The position numbers were made by a program, and so were the translations under genes. From Desulfovibrio sp. (lineage in GTDB: Bacteria; Desulfobacterota; Desulfovibrionia; Desulfovibrionales; Desulfovibrionaceae): 18,580 nt of DNA. The DNA is taken from positions 1 through 18,580 of the forward strand of contig JAIWOE010000017.1 in NCBI GenBank assembly GCA_020217165.1. The letters are read 5' to 3'. The first letter of the stretch is position 1; every line of letters starts with the position of its first letter. The notes under the pieces are model-generated. The model did not search any database. It was not told the DNA's origin and was given only the letters and a program-made list of their open reading frames with translations. This document shows positions 9,246 through 17,289 of the stretch, piece by piece.

Positions 9246-11381
9246 ATGCCCCTGCGTTGGAAACTCCTCATCCTTCTGCTGCTCTTCGCCGCCGCCCCCA
9301 TGGTGGGTGGCCGCATATACAATGCCAAGGCCTTTCAGGACATGCGGCAAGACCTGGTGCGCCAGACCAACGCCACCCTGGTGGAGCGCGCCCGCCAGGC
9401 CGTGGCCATGCAGGTGCTGGATCATGCCCGCCACATTCGCCTGCAGGAAGAACTGCTGGAGCTGGCCGTGCAGATGCAGGCCGCCGGCCTGGCCTGGGAT
9501 CAGGACCCCGCACGCAGCGGTGCCGCCTCGCGCCCCCGCCGGCACTATGGCCCGGGGGGCATGCTCTTCAAGCCGGAAATGCTGGGCCCGCGCCAGGAAA
9601 ACGCCACTTTCTCCGCGCCGCCGGAGGCCGTGTTCGAAGCCGTGGCCGCCCGCTTCGGACATCGTCTGCTCTGGCAGGCAGCCCGTCTGCCCGAGGCGCC
9701 CTTCACGGTGTATCCGCCGCCCGCCTCCCGGCACGATGCCGTCACCTTGTCCCGCCTGCTGGAAACCCTGCCCCAGAGCGACCAGCCATTCTGGTCCGAT
9801 CCCTTCATCGATCCCCTTTCCGGCCAACTGGCTCTGGCCGTGTCCATGGGCAACGCCACCAGCGGCTTTGCCGTGTGCGCCGTGGCCGCCCACACGTTGC
9901 TGCACGGGGGTGGGCATCTGGACAACCTCTCCCCGCGGCTGGAAACCATGCTCGTGCGGCCCACCCCCGGCGGCAGCGGCCTGGATGCCCTGGCCGTGCA
10001 GGAACGGCCGCAGTCCGAAAACCACGGAGCCCCCTCTGTGGACTGGCGGCAAGGCAAGACCGTCATCGCCGGCGGAGAACGCATGCTGGCCGACCTGCAG
10101 GCCGGACGCGCCGGTTCAGCCATCCTGAAACGCGAGGATGTCTCCAACGGGCCGATCCTGCTCTGGGCCTATGCCCCCCTGGGCCGCGACCGTCTTTCCC
10201 TGCTGGCCTGCCTGCCCCTGGATGATGTGACCGCGGAAACCGTGTCCATGCAATCCTTCATCGACCGCCGCCTGGACGCCCTGCGCGCCTTCAGCACCAG
10301 TTCCTTCGCGGTGCTGATGGTCCTGGCCTTTTGCTGCTCCCTGCTGGTTTCCCGGCGCATGCACCAGCGTGTGGTGCGGCTGCTGCACGGCTTTGCCCAG
10401 GTGGCGCGAGGCGATTTCACCGTGCGCGTGGACCACAGCTCCCGGGACGAATTGGGGCAGCTGGCCCGGTCCTTCAACGCCATGGTCCCGGCCCTGGAGG
10501 AACGCTTTCGCATCATGGAAGCCCTGGATCTGGCCCACGCCATGCAACAGCGCCTCCTGCCCCAGGCGCCGCCGGACATCCCAGGTCTGGAACTGGCCGG
10601 CGCCTGCCTATACTGCGAAGCCACGGGCGGCGATTTTTACGACTTCCTCACCCCCTCGGCCCGGGCCGTGGATGTGGTGGTGGGCGACGTGACCGGCCAT
10701 GGCCTGTCGGCAGCTCTGCTCATGGCCACCACCCGCGCCAGCCTGCGCCAGCGCGCGGCCCTGCGCTCGGTCTGTTGCGGTGAGGTCCGGCTGGCCTGCA
10801 ACATCAACGACGTCAACCGCCAGCTTTGCCGCGACTTGGCCCTCACCGGCAATTTCGTCACCCTGGCCTGCCTGCGCGTCATCCCCCGCACCGGCGAAAT
10901 GACCTGGATTCGCGCCGGGCACGACCCGGCCATGCTCTTCAACCCCGCGGACCACTCTTTCCTGGAGCTCGGCGGGGCAGGCATTCCCCTGGGGGTGGAG
11001 GAACAGTGGCGCTACGAAGAGCACACGCGCACCCTGCCGGCGGATCAGATCCTGGTCATCGGCACCGACGGCATCTGGGAAGCCCAGAACCCCGCCGGGG
11101 AACGCTACGGCAAGGCCCGTTTCCGCGCCGCCCTGCAGCGCCTGGCCACCGCTGCCCCACCAGAGACGCCCCTGCAGACCATCCTGGACGGCCTGTTGGA
11201 TGATCTGGCCGCCTTCCGCCAGCACGCTCCCCAGGAAGATGACGTGACCCTGGTGCTCCTGCGCCGCCGGGCCCTGGCCACCCTCCCCGACGATGCCCTT
11301 GACGTGGCGGCCGACCATGACAATGCTGACGACGAAGACGCCGCCTGCACGGCCAATTTTTCCAAAGGATCTCCCCCTTGA
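9246..11381 (+). CDS. Membrane-bound HAMP-PP2C phosphatase (RsbU/SpoIIE type)
   Basis: Protein serine/threonine phosphatase of 711 residues. A membrane segment (about 7-24) leads to a large extracytoplasmic sensor region (about 25-350). A second membrane segment (about 351-368) is followed by HAMP (about 369-422) and a PP2C-SpoIIE catalytic domain (about 435-690). Metal-binding aspartates are in place: D463 and D466 in GGDFYD, D481 in GDVTGHG, D608 in GTDGIWEA, and D665-D666 in EDDVTLV. Proteins of this type dephosphorylate STAS-domain anti-anti-sigma factors in partner-switching systems; no STAS or anti-sigma gene is in this window. The ribosome site is weak (TAAGAAAT), so translation probably depends on the gene six bases upstream. 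The stop TGA overlaps the murB ATG by one base. The sensor region shows no recognisable ligand motif. Confidence 0.93.
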   Translation: MPLRWKLLILLLLFAAAPMVGGRIYNAKAFQDMRQDLVRQTNATLVERARQAVAMQVLDHARHIRLQEELLELAVQMQAAGLAWDQDPARSGAASRPRRHYGPGGMLFKPEMLGPRQENATFSAPPEAVFEAVAARFGHRLLWQAARLPEAPFTVYPPPASRHDAVTLSRLLETLPQSDQPFWSDPFIDPLSGQLALAVSMGNATSGFAVCAVAAHTLLHGGGHLDNLSPRLETMLVRPTPGGSGLDALAVQERPQSENHGAPSVDWRQGKTVIAGGERMLADLQAGRAGSAILKREDVSNGPILLWAYAPLGRDRLSLLACLPLDDVTAETVSMQSFIDRRLDALRAFSTSSFAVLMVLAFCCSLLVSRRMHQRVVRLLHGFAQVARGDFTVRVDHSSRDELGQLARSFNAMVPALEERFRIMEALDLAHAMQQRLLPQAPPDIPGLELAGACLYCEATGGDFYDFLTPSARAVDVVVGDVTGHGLSAALLMATTRASLRQRAALRSVCCGEVRLACNINDVNRQLCRDLALTGNFVTLACLRVIPRTGEMTWIRAGHDPAMLFNPADHSFLELGGAGIPLGVEEQWRYEEHTRTLPADQILVIGTDGIWEAQNPAGERYGKARFRAALQRLATAAPPETPLQTILDGLLDDLAAFRQHAPQEDDVTLVLLRRRALATLPDDALDVAADHDNADDEDAACTANFSKGSPP

Positions 11382-12349
11382 TGCCCCCTGTGAACAGAAC
11401 CCTCCAGGCCCTTGCCCAAGAGGATATCGGCGCCGTACACTCCCTCGCCCCCCTGGCCAACTACTGCACCTGGCGCATGGGCGGCCCCGCCGACCTCCTG
11501 GTGGAGCCCGCTTCCGCCGCGCAACTGGCCCGTGTGCTGCAACGGTGCCATGCCCAGGGCCTGCCCTGCGTGGTCATCGGCGAAGGATCCAACCTGCTGT
11601 TTGACGATGCCGGCGTGCGCGGCGTGGTGGTGCGCCTGGGGCCGGCCTTTGCGTCCCTGCACATTGCCGGCACCCGCATCACTGCCGACGCCGGCGTGCA
11701 CGTGGCCGATCTGGCCTGGGCCGCCCAGCGGGCCGGCCTGGCCGGCCTGGAACACGCCGTGGGCATCCCCGGCACCCTGGGCGGACTGGTGGCCATGAAC
11801 GGCGGCAGCCGCCGCCAGGCCATCGGCGACGTCATCGTCCGCGTCTTGGCCGTGGACCGGGCCGGGGCCATGCTGGAGTTTTCCTGCGCCGCCTGCGGCT
11901 TCGGCTACCGCACCAGCGTATTCCAGCACAACGACTGCATTGTGGTGGGGGCGGAACTGGACCTGCCCCGGGGCGATCCCGCCGCCATCAAGGCTGCCAT
12001 GGAGGCGGACCTGGCCGAACGCGACGCCAAATTCCCCCTGGAACTGCCCAGTTGCGGGTCCGTGTTCAAAAATTCCGACGCCATGTACGCCGCCTTCGGC
12101 CCCCCCGGAAAGGTCATCGAAGATACCCAGCTCAAGGGCCTGACCGTGGGACAGTGCCAAGTCTCACACAAACATGCGAATTTTTTCGTAAATCTCGGCG
12201 GGGCCACGGCGGCGGACATGCTGGCCCTCATCGGGCAGGTGCGCGCCCGGGTGCTGGCGCGCACGGGCATGGCCATGGAGTGTGAGGTGCGGTACGTCTC
12301 GCCCCAGGGCGCCATCATGCCGGCGCATGAAGCGGCGGCGCGGCCGTAG
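11381..12349 (+). CDS. murB: UDP-N-acetylenolpyruvoylglucosamine reductase
   Basis: FAD- and NADPH-dependent enzyme that reduces UDP-GlcNAc-enolpyruvate to UDP-MurNAc, the second committed step of cytoplasmic peptidoglycan precursor synthesis. It has 322 residues and looks like the shorter type II MurB. Motifs include TWRMGGPAD near the start, the FAD-binding GEGSN at 67-71, GIPGTLGG, R177 in YRTSVF, catalytic S227 in SCGSVFKN, and E302 near the C-terminus (ECEVRYV). The ATG at 11381 overlaps the phosphatase stop as TGATG, with AAAGGA upstream; a TTG one codon earlier at 11378 is an alternative start. In many bacteria murB sits beside murC and division genes. Here it is last in an operon with a signalling phosphatase, and no other cell-wall gene is present. 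Confidence 0.96.
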   Translation: MPPVNRTLQALAQEDIGAVHSLAPLANYCTWRMGGPADLLVEPASAAQLARVLQRCHAQGLPCVVIGEGSNLLFDDAGVRGVVVRLGPAFASLHIAGTRITADAGVHVADLAWAAQRAGLAGLEHAVGIPGTLGGLVAMNGGSRRQAIGDVIVRVLAVDRAGAMLEFSCAACGFGYRTSVFQHNDCIVVGAELDLPRGDPAAIKAAMEADLAERDAKFPLELPSCGSVFKNSDAMYAAFGPPGKVIEDTQLKGLTVGQCQVSHKHANFFVNLGGATAADMLALIGQVRARVLARTGMAMECEVRYVSPQGAIMPAHEAAARP

Positions 12350-12361
12350 GGCGAATTTCGT

Positions 12362-12427
12362 TTGAAAAAAATCTGTGCGAGGGGGGACACCGCATGAAAC
12401 GTGCTCCCCCCTCATACTTTTTTTCAA
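12362..12427. terminator. Bidirectional intrinsic terminator between murB and the kinase cluster
   Basis: GAGGGGGGA (12379-12387) and TCCCCCCTC (12405-12413) form a perfect 9-bp stem, extendable by three pairs past a one-base bulge. A run of seven T follows (12418-12424) for the plus strand. A run of seven A precedes it (12365-12371), giving a T-run on the minus strand. The outer TTGAAAAAAA and TTTTTTTCAA are also complementary. It sits between the convergent stops of murB (12349) and the last sensor kinase (12456), so it can end transcription from both sides. Confidence 0.92.
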
Positions 12428-12455
12428 GGGGCTTCTGCCGTAGCGGCTTGCTGCG

Positions 12456-14255
12456 TCATCGCCCCGCCCCTGGCTTCCCGGCGCCCGGCCGCCACAGGCA
12501 GGCCAGGGGGAACCGCAGCCGCACCGTGGTGCCGGCGGTTTCGGACGTCTCCATGCGGATGCTGCCGCCGTGGGCCTCGGCGATGCGACGGGCGGAGTAC
12601 GTGCCCAGGCCCGTGCCGCCGCGCTTGCCGTGGGTGACGTACTTGTCAAAGAAGACCTCGCGGATGGCCTCGGGCACGGCGCCGGCGTTGTGAATGGCGA
12701 TGTCATAGCCCATGGCTTCCCTGCCCGAATCCACCAGCACGTCCACCGTCACCGTGCCCCCGGGAGGCGAGGCCTCCAGGGCGTTGAGCAACAGATTGAA
12801 CAACATGGTGGCGTACAGGTGCGGCATACAGGCCAGGGACAGGGAGGCGCTGCCGTCGTCGGGACGCCCGTGCAGCAGGATGCGGATATCCAGGCCGCGG
12901 CCCTGGAACTGCCCCAGCAATTCCTCGCGCAGGGAATGCAGGATCTGAAAGAGATCGCACGGCTGGGGGGAATAATGAAAGTCCCCGCGCTCCATGTGAT
13001 AGAGGTCCGTGGAGCTGTTGATCATGTCCAGCAACCGTTTGGAGGCCGAACTGACGATCTCCCAGGTGGGCTGCTGTGACTCCGAAAGGCTCACATCACC
13101 GGCGTAGAGCCGGCTCAGGCTGTGGATGGCGGCGATGGGCCCGCGCAGGTCGTGGTAGAGGATGCGGTCCACTTCTTCCTTGAGGGCTTCCAACTCCTTG
13201 CGCTGGGAAATGTCCTGCAGCACCCAGATCTCCCCGGCATCGGGCGTGGTCGGATCAATGCATCGGCTTGAAATACTGACCCATTTGAGGGTACCCGACG
13301 CGCTGCGCACCTGCCGTTCCCCGGGCTGGGCTGCCGTGGAAGCGCTGATCACCGCGGGGGTCAGAAAATCCTCTATGCGCTTCCCCTGCAGCATGCCGGG
13401 CTCCTGCTCCAGCAGACGGCCCAGGGCCTCGTTGGCCTCCTGCATGGTGCCCTGACAGTCCAACAGGGCAATGCCCACGGCGTTGTTGTGAAACAGGGCA
13501 TGGTAGTGGGCCAGGCTTTCGGCCATGCGCCGGGAGGCTGCCTTGCGCTCCTCCACCTCGCGATGTAGCTCGGTCAGGGCCTGCTCCAACTCCGCGGTGC
13601 GCTCTTGCACCACGCTGGTCAGGGAATGCTTGGCCTCCAACAGGGCCTGCCGGGTGCGGCGTTCCTCGGTGACGTCCTGCAGGGCGCACAGCCAGACCGT
13701 GTCCCCTGACAGGGCCACGGCGGTCGGGGAGATACGCAGGGTCATGCGGCGGACTTCCAACCGCCCCAGGAAATGCCGGCCGTTGTGGGCGCGGAACTCT
13801 ACCTCTCCCCGCATGGGGGTGTTCTGGTCCCACGGCGTGGCAAACAGCTCATGAAACCCATACAGGAATGGCGGCCGGACAAACTGGCTGAGCCGTTGGC
13901 CCACCAGCACCCCCTTGGGCAGGCAAAAGCAGTCGCAGGCCAGGGCGTTGGCCTCCCGAACCACGGTGTCGTGCTCCAGCACCAAATAACCCACGGGGGC
14001 CATGGTGAAGAGATCGTGCAGGAATTGTTTGTTCTCTTCCAGGGCCAAGCGGGCGTCATGCAGCTCCTGGTTTTGCAGTTCCAGTTCCACCTGATGCACG
14101 GACAGTTCCTGCAGCAGCGCTTCCGGAGACATGTGCCCCACCTGCTCCGGATTCAGCGGGTGGGAGCGCAGCAGCTCCTGGGCCAGCTGGCGCAGCAGGT
14201 CGCGCCTGTCCCGGGTCAAGGGGCGGGGGATGCTGTTGATGATGCTGGCTGGCAT
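12456..14255 (-). CDS. Soluble PAS-PAS sensor histidine kinase, last gene of sensory cluster
   Basis: Cytoplasmic kinase of 599 residues. In order: an N-terminal helix with the motif QELSVHQVELELQNQEL (about 49-65), PAS (about 78-195), a coiled coil (about 196-245), a second PAS (about 246-352), HisKA with phospho-acceptor H368 in YHDLRGP, and HATPase with N491 (NALEAS) and the GGTGLG lid at 546-551. In the G1 box the usual DxGxG is replaced by HNAGAVP (522-528), a form seen in some active kinases that keep an asparagine. The ATG at 14255 has AGGA just upstream. The upstream kinase gene stops 37 bases before this start on the same strand. There is no receiver domain, so it must signal to a separate regulator, probably the one at 16894-17289. 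Confidence 0.92.
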   Translation of the reverse strand: MPASIINSIPRPLTRDRRDLLRQLAQELLRSHPLNPEQVGHMSPEALLQELSVHQVELELQNQELHDARLALEENKQFLHDLFTMAPVGYLVLEHDTVVREANALACDCFCLPKGVLVGQRLSQFVRPPFLYGFHELFATPWDQNTPMRGEVEFRAHNGRHFLGRLEVRRMTLRISPTAVALSGDTVWLCALQDVTEERRTRQALLEAKHSLTSVVQERTAELEQALTELHREVEERKAASRRMAESLAHYHALFHNNAVGIALLDCQGTMQEANEALGRLLEQEPGMLQGKRIEDFLTPAVISASTAAQPGERQVRSASGTLKWVSISSRCIDPTTPDAGEIWVLQDISQRKELEALKEEVDRILYHDLRGPIAAIHSLSRLYAGDVSLSESQQPTWEIVSSASKRLLDMINSSTDLYHMERGDFHYSPQPCDLFQILHSLREELLGQFQGRGLDIRILLHGRPDDGSASLSLACMPHLYATMLFNLLLNALEASPPGGTVTVDVLVDSGREAMGYDIAIHNAGAVPEAIREVFFDKYVTHGKRGGTGLGTYSARRIAEAHGGSIRMETSETAGTTVRLRFPLACLWRPGAGKPGAGR

Positions 14256-14292
14256 GGCGTTCCTCGCGGCGTCGGGTTGGGGTGATGCGCGT

Positions 14293-15759
14293 TCAACGCG
14301 GCGGCTCAAAACAAGTCGGGGCCGCGGGCAGGCGCACCATGGCGCGCAGACCTCCTTGGGGTCTGTTCTCCAGGGCCAGGGTGCCTCCAAGGAGACGCGC
14401 CAGTCGGCAGGCCATGGCCAGACCGGCCCCCAGCCCGCCGTGGGTGCGGGTAAGGCTGTCATCCCCCTGGACAAACAGGTCGCAGGCCTGCCCGAGCTGA
14501 GAGGAGGGGATGCCGGGCCCGGTGTCGTCGATGATGAACATCCATTCGTCCTGAGTCTGACGACACCACGCGCGCACGTGGGGGTGCATCCCGGCTTCCT
14601 GAGTTGCCGGCGTAAACTTGATGGCGTTGCTCAGGAGGGCCAGCAGGATCTGCTTGAGGCGGGCGGCGTCGGTCTTGATGCAGGCCGATGCGTGCCGGTG
14701 GTCGTCCACATGCGCCGCCCACTCCAGGCGCAGGCCCTTGGCCAGGGCCACGGGGGCCACGCTCTGACAGACGGCGTCCAGCACGGCCATGGGGGCCACC
14801 TCCTCCAGGTGCACCCGCAGGGCATCCACCTCCATGGCCGCCAGGTCCAGCAAATCCTGGAACAATTCCACCAGGCCGGCCACCCCGCTGCGCGCCATGC
14901 GCACCAGCTCCCGGTCCTGGGGATCCCCGACGGTGCCGAGGAGAATCTCCGTCAGGGACATGAGCCCGTGCAAGGGAGTGCGCAGTTCATGGCTCATGTT
15001 GCGCAGGAAGGCGGTTTTGGCCCGCTGGGCGGCCTCGGCCTGCTGGCGGGCGGCTTCATACTGGTCCAGCAGGGTCAGCAACTGGCGGTTGCTTTCTTCC
15101 AGTTCCGCGGCCCGCTGGCGCAACTGGTCATCTAGGGACAGATTTTCCGAACGCAGGGCCTCCCGCAGGGCCACGGTGTCGCTGATGTCCTGAAAGGTGC
15201 AGACGGCGCGGGGCGGGACGCCTGCCTCCTGGTCCAGCATCGAACAATCCATGCGAGCGTGGAAGCGCAGGCCCCCCAGCCGGCGCAACACCAATTCGCA
15301 CGGCGCTGTCGGGCGGGCCTCCAGGGTGCAGCCTAGCAGTTCCTGGAAGGCGAAGAGGGAGTCTGAATCCAGAAACACGCCGAATCGCTGCCCTTCCAGA
15401 TGGAGGCGATCCAGCCCCAGGAGCAGGGAGGCCGTGCGGTTGGCGCGTTGAATGACGCCATTGCCATCCAGCAGCATGATGCCCGTGGGGGAGGTGGCCA
15501 GGAGGGCGTCTGAGAGCCGCCGGGCGGCCTCCAGCTCCTGCTGGGCCTGGCGCAACTCCTCGTTCTGCATCTCCAACTCCACCTGATAGATGGAGAGTTC
15601 GTGCATGAGGGTGCGCAGGTCTCCGGCTTCTTCCTGGCGAGACGCAGCCTCCATGCTGGCCAGGGCCTCTTCGGCACGCCGGCGCAGGGTGTCGAAGCGG
15701 TCGCCGGCGCCGGCGTTCAGAGCGTGGGCGAGGCGGGCGGATGATCCTTCTGCGTGCAT
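14293..15759 (-). CDS. Soluble PAS sensor histidine kinase
   Basis: Cytoplasmic kinase of 488 residues. An N-terminal helical part contains MHELSIYQVELEMQNEEL (about 52-69), much like the kinase encoded downstream. Then come a PAS domain (about 82-195), a coiled coil (about 200-250), HisKA with H257 in NMSHELRTPLHG, and HATPase with N378, D412 in DDTGPGI and the GGLGAGL lid at 441-447. The HisKA form is that of classical hybrid-type kinases, yet no receiver follows. I chose the ATG at 15759 because GGAGGG lies six bases upstream; the frame is open for 21 more codons upstream without another good ribosome site. The start lies inside the preceding kinase gene, giving a 43-base overlap in another frame and implying translational coupling. 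Confidence 0.92.
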   Translation of the reverse strand: MHAEGSSARLAHALNAGAGDRFDTLRRRAEEALASMEAASRQEEAGDLRTLMHELSIYQVELEMQNEELRQAQQELEAARRLSDALLATSPTGIMLLDGNGVIQRANRTASLLLGLDRLHLEGQRFGVFLDSDSLFAFQELLGCTLEARPTAPCELVLRRLGGLRFHARMDCSMLDQEAGVPPRAVCTFQDISDTVALREALRSENLSLDDQLRQRAAELEESNRQLLTLLDQYEAARQQAEAAQRAKTAFLRNMSHELRTPLHGLMSLTEILLGTVGDPQDRELVRMARSGVAGLVELFQDLLDLAAMEVDALRVHLEEVAPMAVLDAVCQSVAPVALAKGLRLEWAAHVDDHRHASACIKTDAARLKQILLALLSNAIKFTPATQEAGMHPHVRAWCRQTQDEWMFIIDDTGPGIPSSQLGQACDLFVQGDDSLTRTHGGLGAGLAMACRLARLLGGTLALENRPQGGLRAMVRLPAAPTCFEPPR

Positions 15760-16874
15760 GCAGGCCCTCCAGCCAGGGTGAAATAAAAGGTGCTGCCTTG
15801 GCCCGGGATGGAATCCACCCACAGACGGCCCCCATGGCGGGCGACAATTTTTTGCGCAATGGCCAGCCCGGCGCCGCTGCCGCCGCCGAACGCCTCCCGG
15901 GAGTGCAGGCGCTTGAAGAGCATGAAGATCTGCTCCTGGTGCGCCCTGGGAATGCCAAGGCCATTATCCTTGACATAATATACCACGGGGGAGGCATGGA
16001 CAACGCCTATTTCCACCTGACAGGAGTCCTTGTCATTATAACGCAGGGCGTTACCAATGAGAATCTGCCACAGTTCGGCCACCAGCGTCTCGTCGCAGAC
16101 GGCGTCGGGCAGGCATTCGGGGATGCAGATGTGGGCGCGCCGCTCCGCATGCAGGGCGGCCAGGTTTTCCACGGCCTCCAGGACCAGCCGGCGCATGTCC
16201 GCCGGGGCGAGCACCAGCTCCCCGTGCCCGCAGCGGGCCAGGGTCAGCAGGTCCTGCAACTGGCCGTCCATGCGTCTGGCAAGGCGCAAGAGGGTATCCA
16301 GGGTGGCGCGGCCCTCGGCGTTAAGGGCTGGTGTGTGCTCCTCTTTCAACAGGGAGACATAGTTGAAGATACCCCGCAAGGGTTCCCGCAGGTGATGGGA
16401 GATGACGTGGGCGAGGTCTTCCAGCTCCCGGTTGCGGCTGGCCAGCTCGGCCACGGAGTGCCGGAGCTGGGCCACGGCCAGGGGCAGGGGAGTGATGTCC
16501 TGCAGGGAGACGAGGTACCGGGGCGGGGCGTCCGCGTCTTCCGACAGATGGCGGGAAAACGCCGCAATGCACCACACGGCGCGGCCCGAGGCGTGACGCA
16601 GGCGCAGCTCCTCCCGGGCGTGGTCCTGGCCGGTGGCCAGGACCGACAACAGCCGGTCCAGCACGCCGGCATCCTCGGCATGGGCCACCTCCTGCAACCG
16701 CAGGCCCTGCAGCGCCTCGGCAGTCAGGCCCAGGACCTCACAGCAGGTCCGGTTGCCGCGCAGCACCCTGCCCTCGGCATCCACCAGGGCCAGACACACG
16801 CCTTCGTGTTGAAACACCGCCTCGCAGGCAGCTTCCTGGAGGGAGGTATGATGCGACGGCAGCAAGGGGGCCAT
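15717..16874 (-). CDS. Soluble PAS histidine kinase of phytochrome-like type
   Basis: Cytoplasmic kinase of 385 residues. A PAS domain (about 13-128) is followed by a short coiled coil (about 133-156), then HisKA with phospho-acceptor H160 in ISHHLREPLRG, and HATPase with N275 (GNALRYN), D303 (KDNGLGI) and the GGSGAGL lid at 331-337. The kinase core resembles bacteriophytochrome and Cph1-type cores (MLFKRLHSREAFGG, WVDSIPGQGSTFYFTL). The residue after the phospho-accepting histidine is H161, where D or E is usual. No GAF or PHY chromophore domain is present. The ATG at 16874 has only a weak ribosome site (CCGGACACC); it lies 19 bases after the response regulator stop, so translation may be coupled to it. 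Confidence 0.91.
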   Translation of the reverse strand: MAPLLPSHHTSLQEAACEAVFQHEGVCLALVDAEGRVLRGNRTCCEVLGLTAEALQGLRLQEVAHAEDAGVLDRLLSVLATGQDHAREELRLRHASGRAVWCIAAFSRHLSEDADAPPRYLVSLQDITPLPLAVAQLRHSVAELASRNRELEDLAHVISHHLREPLRGIFNYVSLLKEEHTPALNAEGRATLDTLLRLARRMDGQLQDLLTLARCGHGELVLAPADMRRLVLEAVENLAALHAERRAHICIPECLPDAVCDETLVAELWQILIGNALRYNDKDSCQVEIGVVHASPVVYYVKDNGLGIPRAHQEQIFMLFKRLHSREAFGGGSGAGLAIAQKIVARHGGRLWVDSIPGQGSTFYFTLAGGPACTQKDHPPASPTL

Positions 16875-16893
16875 GGGCGGTGTCCGGACCCTC

Positions 16894-17289
16894 TCAGGAC
16901 GTTAGCGGGGGCGGCACCAGCCGGGCCACATGGTCCAGCACGTCCCGCAAATCCAGCGGCTTGAGCAGATAGGCCGTGGCCCCCAGGGCCAGGGCTTTCT
17001 CTCGGTAATCGCACCGGTCCATCAAGGTATGAATGATCACGGGCACACCGGCCAGGCGTGGATCAGCCTTGATGTCCTGCAGCAGGGCCATGCCGTCTTC
17101 GCCGGGCAGGAAGAGATCCAGCAGGATGAGGGCTGGCCGGGCGTCTCCCAGGGCCGTCCAGCATTGCGGCGCGCCGGTAGCGGTCACCGGGGCGTAGCCA
17201 CGCGCTGCCAGCAGCCTGGCGAGGACGTCCAGGGTGGCTTCATCATCATCCACCACCAGGACAATGGGAGCATCAGGTGCAGCATTCAT
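16894..17289 (-). CDS. Single-domain response regulator (CheY-like)
   Basis: 131 residues forming one receiver domain with no output domain. The acidic pocket is at D14-D16 (VVDDDE), the phospho-acceptor is D58 in LILLDLFLPGEDG, the switch residue is T88 and the conserved lysine is K110 in LLKPLD. The LDLFLPGEDG form resembles stand-alone receivers found beside phytochrome-like kinases. The ATG overlaps the stop of the preceding gene as ATGA, so the two are translationally coupled. It is the only receiver in the five-gene cluster, so it probably accepts phosphate from one or more of the three kinases. It could act by protein binding or as a phosphate sink. Confidence 0.93.
   Translation of the reverse strand: MNAAPDAPIVLVVDDDEATLDVLARLLAARGYAPVTATGAPQCWTALGDARPALILLDLFLPGEDGMALLQDIKADPRLAGVPVIIHTLMDRCDYREKALALGATAYLLKPLDLRDVLDHVARLVPPPLTS

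Noticed and set aside
8586..10052. 488-codon minus-strand frame opposite the secreted protein and phosphatase
   Set aside because: Rich in G, H and Q without motifs; the opposite strand has a signal peptide, membrane segments and a PP2C domain.
15741..16964. 407-codon plus-strand frame opposite the phytochrome-like kinase
   Set aside because: The minus strand encodes intact PAS, HisKA and HATPase motifs; this frame has none.
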